64,000 nt of DNA from Candidatus Schekmanbacteria bacterium RIFCSPLOWO2_02_FULL_38_14 (lineage in GTDB: Bacteria > Schekmanbacteria > GWA2-38-11). Every line of letters begins with the position of its first letter. Position 1 is the first letter of the stretch. The notes beneath the pieces were generated by a model, which searched no databases, was not told where the DNA came from, and was given only the letters and a program-made list of their open reading frames with translations. The stretch is from the NCBI GenBank assembly GCA_001790855.1, contig MGDH01000042.1, forward strand, positions 62,001 through 126,000. The letters are read 5' to 3'. The position numbers were made by a program, and so were the translations under genes. Shown piece after piece: positions 8,865-17,467 of this stretch.

Positions 8865-9380
8865 TTAAAATGTAATTAAGGAAAAGACCGGATAACGTTT
8901 TAATTTATCTCTGCCGTTTAAAAAACTAAGTTCAATTAAAAATGCCAACTCTACTATTTCTCCTTCAAGCTGCTCTACAAGCTTGGAAACAGCATTAATT
9001 GTTCCCCCTGTAGCAAGAAGGTCATCAACTATAAGAACTTTTTCTCCTTTTTTTATAGCATCCTGATGTATATTTAAGCTATCAGTGCCATATTCCAGTT
9101 CATAATCTATTCGATTAGTGTGAAATGGAAGTTTTCCTGGTTTCCTTACAGGGATAACTCCTGCACTGAGTTTATATGCAAGAGGTGCTCCGAACAGAAA
9201 TCCCCTGGCTTCTACACTTACAACTTTATCTATCTTTTTATTTTTATACCTTTCAGCTAAGGTGTTTATAGCTCTCTGGTAGCCTGCGCCATTCCCAATT
9301 AAAGGTGTTATATCCTTGAAAACTATTCCTTTTTTAGGAAAATCAGGAATATCACGGATAAATTCTTTAAGCTCTTTCAT
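8865..9380 (-). CDS. apt: Adenine phosphoribosyltransferase
   Basis: A 171-residue purine salvage enzyme that converts adenine and PRPP to AMP and diphosphate in the cytoplasm. The PRPP-binding motif [13 protein letters not shown] is at about residues 117-129. The N-terminal [20 protein letters not shown] and the C-terminal VFSL are typical of Apt, and the length is normal. The start is the ATG at 9380, preceded by AAAGGGAG; a TTG immediately upstream is a less likely alternative. A possible 50-codon ORF precedes it by 35 bases. Confidence 0.95.
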   Translation of the reverse strand: MKELKEFIRDIPDFPKKGIVFKDITPLIGNGAGYQRAINTLAERYKNKKIDKVVSVEARGFLFGAPLAYKLSAGVIPVRKPGKLPFHTNRIDYELEYGTDSLNIHQDAIKKGEKVLIVDDLLATGGTINAVSKLVEQLEGEIVELAFLIELSFLNGRDKLKRYPVFSLITF

Positions 9381-9415
9381 CAAACTCCCTTTCAGAATAT
9401 TTTAAGCATTTATTC

Positions 9416-9568
9416 TCAAGCATTGAGGGCACACAATTGTGAATAAATAGGATACGGAAATGTTGCATCATCGCCTCCAAAACACCCTGAACCTTTGGTC
9501 ACTATCCCTGCAACCAGTCGATTTTCATCAAGTCCCATCTCAATACCAAGTAATTCATATTGTGTCAT
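9416..9568 (-). CDS. Possible 50-residue leader or hypothetical peptide upstream of apt
   Basis: A 50-codon ORF from ATG at 9568 to TGA at 9416. The peptide is MTQYELLGIEMGL and so on, ending in a glycine/cysteine-containing segment (GSGCFGGDDATFPYP). Codon use looks coding-like. Only a poor ribosome site is present (AAGG two bases before the ATG). A promoter-like pair lies about 60 bases upstream. No family was recognised. It could be a small protein, a leader ORF for apt, or a remnant of a larger gene. Confidence 0.35.
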   Translation of the reverse strand: MTQYELLGIEMGLDENRLVAGIVTKGSGCFGGDDATFPYPIYSQLCALNA

Positions 9569-9632
9569 AGCCTTATTACTTTTCTAAGAAACAAATTTAT
9601 AGTTTTTAAAATCTGCCCTTTGAATTTGAATC

Positions 9633-9660
9633 CTAATACCTTAAATCTAATGATTGTCAA
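9633..9660 (-). promoter_or_regulatory. Promoter candidate for the leader ORF and apt
   Basis: On the minus strand TTGACA (9660-9655) is followed after 16 bases by TATTAG (9638-9633). This would start transcription about 58 bases upstream of the 50-codon ORF and give an apt message with a long leader. Confidence 0.5.
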
Positions 9661-9762
9661 TAGTTTTTTGAAGCCACATTTTTAAAAAAAATATTGACTT
9701 TCCACCAAGGCATAAGGAATTATTCCTGAATATAAAGATGAAATTTACAGGGCGGTAATCAA

Positions 9763-11283
9763 TTGAACCAAAATAACAAAGAAGTAAAAGAGGTTTTATC
9801 TCCTCAGGAAGAAAGGTTTGAGAAAATAAGAAGGACTGCTGGCTTCTTCCTGTCTCCGGTTACATTTGTTGTAATACTGCTTATCCCCTTTCAAAACCTA
9901 TCAACTCGCTCTCATAATCTTTTGGCTATAATCTCTATGGTTATTATCCTTTGGGTTTCTGAAGCAATTCCAATTCCAGTAACTGCTCTGCTTGGACCTA
10001 CTCTTTGTGTTATTTTAAAAGTTGATAATGTAAATAATATCTTTTCATCCTTTGCTCACCCCGTAATATTTTTGATGATTGGCAGCTTCATAATCGCAAA
10101 TTCTATGTTCATTCATGAACTTGACAAGAGATTTGCTTATAAGATTCTTTCTTCACAATTCATAGGAAACAGCAGTACCAGAATTTTATTTGCCTTTGGC
10201 TTTATAACCTATCTTCTTTCTATGTGGTTAAGCAATACTGCTACCACTGCCATGATGTTTCCAATTGGTATAAGTATTTTAAAAACCCTAACATCAGAAA
10301 GTGGTGATAGCTTCAAGAGATATAAATATAGTACAGGCTTGATGCTTACCATTGCATTTGCCTCTTCTATCGGAGGGATAGCAACTCCAGTTGGAACACC
10401 TCCAAATTTAATCGCTATTGGAATGATTGAAAAATATACAAACATAAAGATATCTTTCTTTAGCTGGATGTCTTTTGGAATTCCAATCTCAATTTTCCTG
10501 TTTCTTTTTCTCTACCTCTATATTTCAAGGTCCTGCCCTCTGAAAAAACAGTTGAGTACAGAACAGTCCCGCTTTTTCAGAAAACAGCATTCAAATCTCG
10601 GCAAACTAAATTCAGGTCAAAAAAACGTCATTTTAGCTTTTGGAGTAACTGTAGCACTTTGGGTTTTGCCGGGTCTTCTTGGATTATTTTTAGGAACAGA
10701 AAATGATACATACAAATTCTTCTCAGACATTTTTCCCGAGTCTATTGCAGCGCTCATAGGAGCAAGCCTCCTTTTTATCCTCCCTGTCAACCGGAAAAAG
10801 CGGGAGTTTACATTGAAATGGAATCAGGCTGCAGATATAGACTGGGGAACAATACTTTTGTTTGGAGGAGGGCTGGCGCTTGGTGAGTTAATGTTTAAAA
10901 CAGGGTTAGCAAAATCAATTGGAACTTTTTTAATTGAATTAACCCATGTAAAAACTCTTTTGATGACGACTCTTCTGTTTACGGTTTTAGCAGTTATTAT
11001 AAGTGAAACCACATCCAATACTGCGTCAGCCAATATGGTAATTCCAATCGCTATTGCAGTTGCCAAGACGCTAAACATTAATCCCATTCTCCCTGCACTG
11101 GGTGCCTGCTTTGGTTCAAGCTTAGGTTTTATGCTTCCTGTTGCAACCCCTCCCAATGCCATTGTTTATGGTTCTGGTTGCATTCCCATTACAAAAATGA
11201 TAAAATATGGTTTTATTGTTGACTTAATAGGTATTGTGATTGTGGTAATTACAGTAACTTACCTGTGTCCTTTACTGATATAG
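9763..11283 (+). CDS. DASS-family anion:sodium symporter (SLC13-like)
   Basis: A 506-residue inner-membrane transporter with about eleven to twelve hydrophobic helices. The duplicated DASS signatures are present: SNTATTAMMFPIG near residue 160, with GTPPNLIAIG about 50 residues later, and SETTSNTASANMVIPI near 420, with the matching TPPNAIVYGSG near 465. The family imports sulfate, or di- and tricarboxylates, with sodium. The substrate cannot be told from the motifs. The start appears to be TTG after a weak GGGCGG. A small basic ORF follows after 15 bases and is probably cotranscribed. Confidence 0.92.
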   Translation: MNQNNKEVKEVLSPQEERFEKIRRTAGFFLSPVTFVVILLIPFQNLSTRSHNLLAIISMVIILWVSEAIPIPVTALLGPTLCVILKVDNVNNIFSSFAHPVIFLMIGSFIIANSMFIHELDKRFAYKILSSQFIGNSSTRILFAFGFITYLLSMWLSNTATTAMMFPIGISILKTLTSESGDSFKRYKYSTGLMLTIAFASSIGGIATPVGTPPNLIAIGMIEKYTNIKISFFSWMSFGIPISIFLFLFLYLYISRSCPLKKQLSTEQSRFFRKQHSNLGKLNSGQKNVILAFGVTVALWVLPGLLGLFLGTENDTYKFFSDIFPESIAALIGASLLFILPVNRKKREFTLKWNQAADIDWGTILLFGGGLALGELMFKTGLAKSIGTFLIELTHVKTLLMTTLLFTVLAVIISETTSNTASANMVIPIAIAVAKTLNINPILPALGACFGSSLGFMLPVATPPNAIVYGSGCIPITKMIKYGFIVDLIGIVIVVITVTYLCPLLI

Positions 11284-11298
11284 CAAGGAGAAAAATCT

Positions 11299-11511
11299 AT
11301 GTTAACTGCAGAAAAACTGAAAAAATCTATTGCTGACTTAAAAAAGGAAATAAAAGAAAAAGCCTCAGATTCAGAAAACCAAAAATCTGACAAAGAGTTA
11401 AGAACAATCAGGAAAAAGCTTAAAAGAGCTCAGAGAAAACTAAGAATTTTATATCCGCCTTCTTCTACGGTAAAAGCTGAAGAACCGGAGCAAAAGGCGA
11501 AAACAGTTTAA
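11299..11511 (+). CDS. Small, highly charged coiled-coil-like hypothetical protein
   Basis: A 70-residue protein very rich in Lys, Glu and Arg (DKELRTIRKKLKRAQRKLR). It probably forms one or two long amphipathic helices and ends in a Pro/Glu-rich tail. A clean AAGGAGA ribosome site lies before the ATG, and it starts 15 bases after the DASS transporter. Charge and length suggest a nucleic-acid- or ribosome-associated protein, but no family is recognised and this is only an inference. Confidence 0.65.
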   Translation: MLTAEKLKKSIADLKKEIKEKASDSENQKSDKELRTIRKKLKRAQRKLRILYPPSSTVKAEEPEQKAKTV

Positions 11512-11526
11512 GCAGACATAAACAAA

Positions 11527-11730
11527 ATGTACTTTAAAAAACCTGGCATTGAGAACACAACAAAAACCCTTGAAATTGCAATAAACGAAGCTAAATCCCG
11601 CGGAATAAAACACCTTATAGTTGCTTCAACCTTTGGCAACACAACCCCCGAAGCCTTAAAACTTACAAATGCAAATTTTGTGCCAAAAGGAATCTATCTG
11701 TTTTTAAATTACATTTTATTTCTTTTCTGA
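11527..11730 (+). pseudogene. Truncated pyruvate-kinase C-terminal-like domain protein
   Basis: The first ~45 residues (YFKKPGIENTTKTLEIAINE, then GIKHLIVASTFGNTTPEAL) match the start of the stand-alone pyruvate kinase alpha/beta (PK-C-like) proteins, which are normally about 180-190 residues. After that the reading frame runs into unrelated hydrophobic sequence and stops at 67 codons, overlapping the stop of the convergent gene. The remaining ~140 residues are not found downstream. There is no convincing ribosome site. I read it as a decayed gene fragment. Confidence 0.6.
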
Positions 11731-12084
11731 TACGCTGCAGTTATCCATTTTTTTATGAGCTTCACAATAAATATATTTCTTAAATGCACCATCCTTTTGC
11801 TTGACTTCAAAACTTTTCAAAGCAATCTCATTTTCTTTTTCTTTGTTTCCTGTTATTTTTACTTCTTCTGTCTGACAACCTATTTCATACGGTTTTTTCT
11901 CAATTATATTCAATACTTTACCTGAAGAATCTTTGAGTGTATGTTTATGTCCTTTTTCCATGCTTGAACATAAAAGCTTTCCTGCTACTGATATATCTCC
12001 TTCACCTCTTGCAAAATCAGGAACAAGATATGCAAAGAATGAAACTAATAGTATGGCTGTTAATCTCAGCACTAACCTCTTCAT
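11716..12084 (-). CDS. Exported hypothetical protein, small beta-domain type
   Basis: A 122-residue protein with a clear signal peptide (MKRLVLRLTAILLVSFFAYL, with cleavage likely near residue 27). The mature part begins ISVAGKLLCSSM and contains HKHTLKDSSGKVLNII, a pattern seen in small periplasmic OB-like proteins. It has four cysteines that could form disulfides. It lies 22 bases downstream of the degenerate-GGDEF lipoprotein gene on the same strand and is probably in its operon. The family was not identified. Confidence 0.7.
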   Translation of the reverse strand: MKRLVLRLTAILLVSFFAYLVPDFARGEGDISVAGKLLCSSMEKGHKHTLKDSSGKVLNIIEKKPYEIGCQTEEVKITGNKEKENEIALKSFEVKQKDGAFKKYIYCEAHKKMDNCSVSEKK

Positions 12085-12106
12085 TGGTTACCACCTCCCT
12101 CCTTTT

Positions 12107-12673
12107 TTATTTATCCAAATCTTTTTCTGCAGCTTTTATGATGTCGTCTGCTGTTTCTCCATCCCTAGGGTATGAAGCAACACCTATTCTTACATTTCCC
12201 CAACCTTTTTCTTCTGCAACCTTTAGAAGTCTTTCTTTTATATTTTCAGGGTTATCATCTGCTACAATTTGAGAAAGAATAACCTTGTATCTCCTGAAGT
12301 TCATTTTTATAACCTGGTCATGTCCTCTTAACTTGCTCTGAATTGTCTCAACATCAATAGTTCTACCAGGAAGAAAATAGTGGACACCTCTTGGAACTCC
12401 ACTCTTCACCTCAAGAATAAGCAGCCCTGTTTTTTGTTTATATCTCCCAGCCTTGTTTATTTCAGTTGAAAGGTTTTTCTTCATCACTTTTTCAGGAGAC
12501 ATATAAAGTCCCTGCTGGTTTCTAAATATAAAAGAGATTGCAACAAAAACAATTATAATTGCCGCAATTCCTGGAATTAAAATAAAATAAAAAGGAAGAT
12601 TGTTGATTGTTCCCTGGCTGCAACCGCACAGAAGAAAGAGAAATGAAACGATTCCACAAAAAATTCTTTTCAT
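12107..12673 (-). CDS. Lipoprotein or membrane protein with degenerate GGDEF-like domain
   Basis: 188 residues. The N-terminus has a lipobox-like LCGC around residue 18, followed by a second hydrophobic segment at about 28-50. The C-terminal ~110 residues keep the fold pattern of a GGDEF domain, ending in GVASYPRDGETADDIIKAAE, which matches the family's terminal motif. The GG[DE]EF active loop is missing (the region reads MNFRRYKVILSQ), so it cannot be expected to make cyclic di-GMP. It may be a nucleotide-binding relic or a scaffold. It lies 15 bases after dacB in the same direction. Confidence 0.65.
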   Translation of the reverse strand: MKRIFCGIVSFLFLLCGCSQGTINNLPFYFILIPGIAAIIIVFVAISFIFRNQQGLYMSPEKVMKKNLSTEINKAGRYKQKTGLLILEVKSGVPRGVHYFLPGRTIDVETIQSKLRGHDQVIKMNFRRYKVILSQIVADDNPENIKERLLKVAEEKGWGNVRIGVASYPRDGETADDIIKAAEKDLDK

Positions 12674-12688
12674 AAATTTCCTCCAAGG

Positions 12689-14320
12689 TTAATTTGTTGC
12701 TTTGCCTCCTGAGATGCCATTTCTTGAAAATTTATTCAGTTTGACTATTATCGAGTTCTGCACTTCTTTAGCTGCCCAGACATCAGAACACCTGTTGAAA
12801 AGAAAAGAAAAAGCTACAGGTTCATTATCTGCCGTAACAAGATAACCTGAAAGGCATGTGACCCCATTGAGAGTACCGGTCTTGGCTCTTGTTCTTCTTT
12901 CTGTAAAAAATCCTGGCAACCTCTTCTTTAATGAACCGTCTATTCCGAATATCGGCAGTGACGAAATATACTCTGGCCAGAGCTCAAAATCGTTATACAT
13001 ATACTCTAAAATTTTTATCATCTGAGAGGGTGCTATTTTATTTTTTTTTGACAGACCTGCTCCGTCACCGATTGAATAGCTTCCGTTTTCTATTCCTATT
13101 TTTTTTAAAAATTCCTTTTCCACTTCTATTCCTTTTTCCTCTGTTGCCGGAGCGCCCTTTAACTCTCCTCCTAATACCTTAAAAATCTGTTCTGCAATAA
13201 AGTTATTACTGTATTTGTTCATATCTCTTATAATTGAAACAAGCGGCCTGGAATTATGAATAACAAGAATTCTCGCATTCCCCGGGACACCACCTCTCTC
13301 AACCTTTCCTTTTATTGAAACACCGTTTTTATCCAAAAAATCTTTAAAGACAGTAGCAGTATAAATCGGGGGATTATCAATTTTTTTATAAGTTTCTGCT
13401 GTTCCCCTGTTTGCAATTCTTCCCTGAAGGAGAATTTTCTCATTGTTCTCAGAATCTTCATCTATCCATCTGGTTGATACTGCAGCCCCTCCTTTTGACG
13501 TTTTTAATCCTACCCTGTTATCAATATCTACATAACTGGTTGGAGGGTCAACCATTACTGTAGGATGTTTTAAGTCCTGCGGAAGAGCAGAGACAATAAT
13601 TCTTACAGTATTATAGTTTAGAGAAAGTGCACCTACATACGATGTATAAAGGCTCTCTTTCGGATATTCTTCCCATCCGTCCCCCATTCTTTTGTTATCA
13701 AAGAATGAATCGTCTGCAATGACATTTCCGGTAATTTCTCTTATCCCTTTCAAGTATACATTATTTGCCATAATCCAGAGGTCTTCAGAAACAAGCGAAG
13801 GGTCGCCAAATCCTTTCAAGTAAATATTTCCTTCAACTTTTCCGTTTTTCAAAACCCCGCCATAATAAACCATCGTTTTGAAAGTATATTCTGGTTTTAA
13901 ATAAGCCAGTGCTGCTGCAGCGGTTATCAGTTTAATATTTGATGCTGGAATCAATGAAAGGTCAGAGTTTTTTTCAAATATTACCTCTCCTGTTTTAAGT
14001 GACTTTATCTTAATCCCATAAGACGAATTACTCAATGCCCCTGAGCTAACCAACTTCTCAATCTCTTTTTTTAAACTTCCAAGAGAGTTTAATTCGCTGT
14101 TCTCAGAATATTTATCCTCCTTTAATATTACAGGGAATGTAAAATCCTTTTTTTTTGGTATGCTGGTGCGGCGGGAACTTCTGTATTTTTTTTTTGCCGC
14201 AAAACTTGGATTAATCAATATATTGCCATTACCAGAAAAATCTAAATCCAATCCTGAGAAAACAAAAAAGAATATTAAAAATATCAACATAGCCTTTTTA
14301 TGTTTTTCATTTCTGATCAA
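12689..14320 (-). CDS. dacB: D-alanyl-D-alanine carboxypeptidase/endopeptidase, peptidase S13 (PBP4 type)
   Basis: A 543-residue penicillin-binding protein that trims peptidoglycan stem peptides in the periplasm. A signal peptide is at about residues 9-42. The three active-site motifs of S13 enzymes are present: SNIK (IPASNIKLITA, about residue 130), SNN (KYSNNFIAEQ, about 370) and KTG (ARAKTGTLNG, about 480). The length and the long insert between the first two motifs fit PBP4. It follows the zinc-ribbon/TPR gene by 26 bases, so it is probably part of the minus-strand envelope operon. Confidence 0.93.
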   Translation of the reverse strand: MIRNEKHKKAMLIFLIFFFVFSGLDLDFSGNGNILINPSFAAKKKYRSSRRTSIPKKKDFTFPVILKEDKYSENSELNSLGSLKKEIEKLVSSGALSNSSYGIKIKSLKTGEVIFEKNSDLSLIPASNIKLITAAAALAYLKPEYTFKTMVYYGGVLKNGKVEGNIYLKGFGDPSLVSEDLWIMANNVYLKGIREITGNVIADDSFFDNKRMGDGWEEYPKESLYTSYVGALSLNYNTVRIIVSALPQDLKHPTVMVDPPTSYVDIDNRVGLKTSKGGAAVSTRWIDEDSENNEKILLQGRIANRGTAETYKKIDNPPIYTATVFKDFLDKNGVSIKGKVERGGVPGNARILVIHNSRPLVSIIRDMNKYSNNFIAEQIFKVLGGELKGAPATEEKGIEVEKEFLKKIGIENGSYSIGDGAGLSKKNKIAPSQMIKILEYMYNDFELWPEYISSLPIFGIDGSLKKRLPGFFTERRTRAKTGTLNGVTCLSGYLVTADNEPVAFSFLFNRCSDVWAAKEVQNSIIVKLNKFSRNGISGGKATN

Positions 14321-14346
14321 ATATAAACCTCCTTTCCGCTCTATGT

Positions 14347-15252
14347 CTATTCTTCAAACTCTTCTGTATTTCCTTTTAAGGTGCTGTATATTTCATATTC
14401 TTTCCTGCTCAATTCTTCTCTGCCAATTATTTTGTATATAACAGATAATCTGTAATGAGCCCATGAAAAACTGCTGTCTATCTCTACTGACTTCTGAAAC
14501 TCATTGAGAGCTTTCTCCATATCCTCTCTTTTCTGATATATTTTACCAATTTGATAATGAGCAAAAACTATTTTTTTGTCCACTTTTAAAGCATTTTCAA
14601 ATTCTCTCAGAGCATTATCATCCATCCCCTTCTTAAGGTATACAATTCCCAATCTATAGTGCGCCCATGCAATGGATGGGTCTATGCTTATTGATGCCAA
14701 TATTTCTTTTTCAGCCAAATCCAGTTTCCCTTCTTTTTCCAGAGATAACCCCTTCCTGTAAAGAACATAAGCTTCAGTTCTCTTTTCCCCTGTCATTCTT
14801 ATATTTTCCGGAGATGGCTTTTCAGCATAGGTTCCAGTTTCTGCAGTTCCTTTTTCATTAGCATTAACTGTCCGGGATAATACTGCTTGGTCAGATACAT
14901 TTTCATTTAAACCCTGTTCAGCATTTTCTTTGTTCCCTCTTGCCTCATTTTTTTCTGTGAAAGCTAAACTTTTTCCTTCTTCAATAATTGCTGATTTCTG
15001 TCTGTTATTTCCAATTTCTTCTTTTTGTAAGTAGAAATAAAACAACAGCAACGCAACCGTAATAAAACCAAAGACGGAGACAATGATGTTTATCCGCGGT
15101 TTTTTTATCAAAAGAGGAGAAGGGCTTTCTTCAGTCACTTTGCTTTCTGCTGCAAGCCTGTAGATTCTTTTACAGTAAGGGCATTTAATAATCCCTTCCT
15201 CTACTTCTTTGCCACAGAAAGGACACTCTTTAAATCCCTTTTTTTCTGACAT
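14347..15252 (-). CDS. Zinc-ribbon, single-pass membrane protein with TPR repeats
   Basis: 301 residues. An N-terminal zinc ribbon (CPFCGKEVEEGIIKCPYC, about residues 10-27) is cytoplasmic, followed by one membrane helix at about 53-72. Then comes a low-complexity linker, and at about 160-290 at least three TPR-like repeats marked by the recurring AHYRLGIVYLKKG and AHYQIGKIYQKR. The protein is likely a membrane scaffold for an envelope process. Its operon with dacB and the ABC1 kinase supports an envelope role, but the partner is unknown. Confidence 0.75.
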   Translation of the reverse strand: MSEKKGFKECPFCGKEVEEGIIKCPYCKRIYRLAAESKVTEESPSPLLIKKPRINIIVSVFGFITVALLLFYFYLQKEEIGNNRQKSAIIEEGKSLAFTEKNEARGNKENAEQGLNENVSDQAVLSRTVNANEKGTAETGTYAEKPSPENIRMTGEKRTEAYVLYRKGLSLEKEGKLDLAEKEILASISIDPSIAWAHYRLGIVYLKKGMDDNALREFENALKVDKKIVFAHYQIGKIYQKREDMEKALNEFQKSVEIDSSFSWAHYRLSVIYKIIGREELSRKEYEIYSTLKGNTEEFEE

Positions 15253-15265
15253 TTTACCTCTTTAA

Positions 15266-15499
15266 TTAAGATTTAACCTTTGTGTCCTTTGCTTTCTTTA
15301 CATCATCTTCAGTTCTTTTTATCTCCTCGTCTATCATCGACTTGAGAGCAAGCAGAATTTCTTTTTTTGAATTTCCAAGGTGTTCCAGTACATCATCAGG
15401 TATCTTGGATAATATTGTATTAACAAAATTCTGGCACGCCTCCTTGGACTTCTTCTTAAACTCTTCATATTTTTCCTTGCTTTTTTCTTCTGCAGGCAT
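15266..15499 (-). CDS. Small helical hypothetical protein
   Basis: A 77-residue, lysine/glutamate-rich, probably all-helical cytoplasmic protein (IPDDVLEHLGNSKKEILLAL). A GGAGGGT-type ribosome site precedes the ATG. It sits 13 bases upstream of the zinc-ribbon/TPR gene, suggesting one operon. Small proteins of this kind are often found beside ABC1 kinase genes and resemble phasin-like or coiled-coil helpers, but no family assignment is made. Confidence 0.6.
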   Translation of the reverse strand: MPAEEKSKEKYEEFKKKSKEACQNFVNTILSKIPDDVLEHLGNSKKEILLALKSMIDEEIKRTEDDVKKAKDTKVKS

Positions 15500-15555
15500 T
15501 GCAACACCCTCCTATTTATATTAATTAACTGAATTATATTAACAGGTTTCCACTA

Positions 15556-17220
15556 TCATAGAAAAGGAAATTTTTCTTCTATCTCTCTTTCAACCCTTCT
15601 TTTGTGCCACTCAGAAGGACTGAATACACGCCTTGCCGGAAGCACAAATGTTACCAGCAATAAAAATCCTGCAAAGCCAAATGATATAAAAAGCAACCAT
15701 ATTCTTTCAATCCTCAAATAGAGTATTGCACCAACCAGTGCTATTGATGTTGCAGTTATGCTTACCATTATCCTGCGGAACATATAGCCAAAAATTCCTT
15801 CAAGCCACGTAATATCAACCGGATGAAGTCTGACTTTGAACTGTTCCCTTTCAGCAAGCCTCATTACCTTCTCAAGGTTCTGAGAGAGTCTGTAAAGTTC
15901 CTTCATCTTTCCGTACACAAGATCAAATATCTCAACTTTTGGCTCTTTCAAAGCCTGACCAAAAACCTTTTTTACAATCGGAGTTCCGTCTTTGATTCCA
16001 TTAAAATCAGGATTATATTTGATTCCTATCCCTTCTATTAAAACAGCTGTTTTAAAAAGATATACAAGATTTGATGGAAGATATAGTGGGAAATGGTAAA
16101 AGGTATTAAATATTTCATTCGAAATCTCTTTAATTCTTTTCTTTGAAATCTTTTTCTTGTCAAAAATATTCATCATCATCTCTGTTGCATCTTTTAGAAC
16201 TGATAAATTCATATCAGGGTCTATTACTCCAAGCCTTGAAAGACTTTCTATCAGTTCGTCATACTTCCTGTTGGCTCCGGCAATAGCTGCTTTTGCCAGC
16301 TCCCTTCTTGTGCCTTCATCTATTGTTATCACCATCCCAAAGTCCAAAAGTATAATCTTACCTTCTTGGTTCACCAAAATGTTCCCAGGATGAGGATCAG
16401 CATGAAAAAACCCATCGATTAATACCTGATGCGAATAAATAAGTATGAGAGTTTCAAGAATTCTCTTCATATCTAAGTTGAGTTTTTTCAGTTCATCAAT
16501 CTGGTCTATTTTTACTCCCTTATAATATTTCAAAACAAGAACTCTTCTTGTAGTTAGTTCCGGGTAAACTTCAGGTATTATAACATTCTGGTTTTCTTTA
16601 AAATTCTCCCTAAATCTTATAGCATTCTCAGATTCTTTTAAAAAGTCCATCTCCTCTTTGATTATCTTTGAGAATTCCTGAATTATTATTTCAAAAATTT
16701 TTACTTCATGAACAGGAAAAACCCAAAACAAAAAATCTACTATTATTTTCAGAACCCTCAGGTCCATATAAATGAGCCTTTCAATTCCTGGGCGAAGAAC
16801 TTTAATAACTACATCCTCTCCCTTGAAAACAGCTCTGTGAACCTGCCCTAATGATGCAGCAGCTATTGACTGTTCAGAAAATCTTTCAAAAACCTCTCCA
16901 ACGGGTTGATTAAACTCCTTTTCAATTATCCCTACGATTTCTTTTGTCTTTACAGGAGGAACATGGTCCTGAAGAGTTGAAAGCTGTTCAAGATAAACCT
17001 TTGGCAGAAGGTCAGCCCTGCTACTCAGTATTTGTGTAAGTTTTATGAAAGTAGGTCCAAGGCCAGCTATTTTTGCTGTTAGTTTCTTTGCTCTTTTTAT
17101 ATGTACGGTTTCTGGTACCTGTCGTGGGCTTCCAAAAAAAACAAACCGTTTCCTGTCTCTTAAAAGAGCTAAAATAAACGGCAATAGATTGATAAGAACT
17201 ACTAAACTTCTTATAACCAT
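15556..17220 (-). CDS. ABC1/UbiB-family atypical protein kinase
   Basis: 554 residues, normal for UbiB/ABC1. The Ala-rich nucleotide loop (AAASLGQVH, about residue 105), the lysine-bearing VVIKVLRPG, the catalytic region DGFFHADPHPGNILV, and the DFG motif (LLDFGMV) are all present. Two membrane helices lie near the C-terminus (about 490-535). UbiB homologues support isoprenoid-quinone synthesis. The conserved KxGQ motif reads KLTQ here (FIKLTQILSSRADLLP), a change at the glycine that is notable. No quinone genes are nearby. Confidence 0.92.
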   Translation of the reverse strand: MVIRSLVVLINLLPFILALLRDRKRFVFFGSPRQVPETVHIKRAKKLTAKIAGLGPTFIKLTQILSSRADLLPKVYLEQLSTLQDHVPPVKTKEIVGIIEKEFNQPVGEVFERFSEQSIAAASLGQVHRAVFKGEDVVIKVLRPGIERLIYMDLRVLKIIVDFLFWVFPVHEVKIFEIIIQEFSKIIKEEMDFLKESENAIRFRENFKENQNVIIPEVYPELTTRRVLVLKYYKGVKIDQIDELKKLNLDMKRILETLILIYSHQVLIDGFFHADPHPGNILVNQEGKIILLDFGMVITIDEGTRRELAKAAIAGANRKYDELIESLSRLGVIDPDMNLSVLKDATEMMMNIFDKKKISKKRIKEISNEIFNTFYHFPLYLPSNLVYLFKTAVLIEGIGIKYNPDFNGIKDGTPIVKKVFGQALKEPKVEIFDLVYGKMKELYRLSQNLEKVMRLAEREQFKVRLHPVDITWLEGIFGYMFRRIMVSITATSIALVGAILYLRIERIWLLFISFGFAGFLLLVTFVLPARRVFSPSEWHKRRVEREIEEKFPFL

Positions 17221-17238
17221 AAAATGGAAGGTTAAAAT

Positions 17239-17442
17239 TTAAGAAAGGAAAGTGATAATTATTCCAAAGCCAGCTGCCATGCCTACCAATCCAAGAAAAA
17301 TATAAATCCCTATTCTGAATGACGGCAGCAATTCATTTTTTCCCCCATCAAAGTCTAAAATTCCCCATATTGTAGAAACTGCAAAAGCCAAGAATATAAA
17401 ACTTAAAACCTGAAACACTTTTTTCCCTTTCCAAAACCTCAA
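17239..17442 (-). CDS. Small two-helix membrane protein
   Basis: 67 residues with two hydrophobic segments (about 10-29 and 42-65) separated by a polar loop (DFDGGKNELLPSFR). It is located 18 bases upstream of the ABC1 kinase gene on the same strand. No family was recognised. The conserved position next to ABC1 suggests an accessory role, which is inference only. Confidence 0.6.
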   Translation of the reverse strand: MRFWKGKKVFQVLSFIFLAFAVSTIWGILDFDGGKNELLPSFRIGIYIFLGLVGMAAGFGIIITFLS

Positions 17443-17467
17443 CTCTGCTTTTAAATCTCGTCCTGTC

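Noticed and set aside
12107-12673. Active diguanylate cyclase
   Set aside because: The GG[DE]EF loop is missing.
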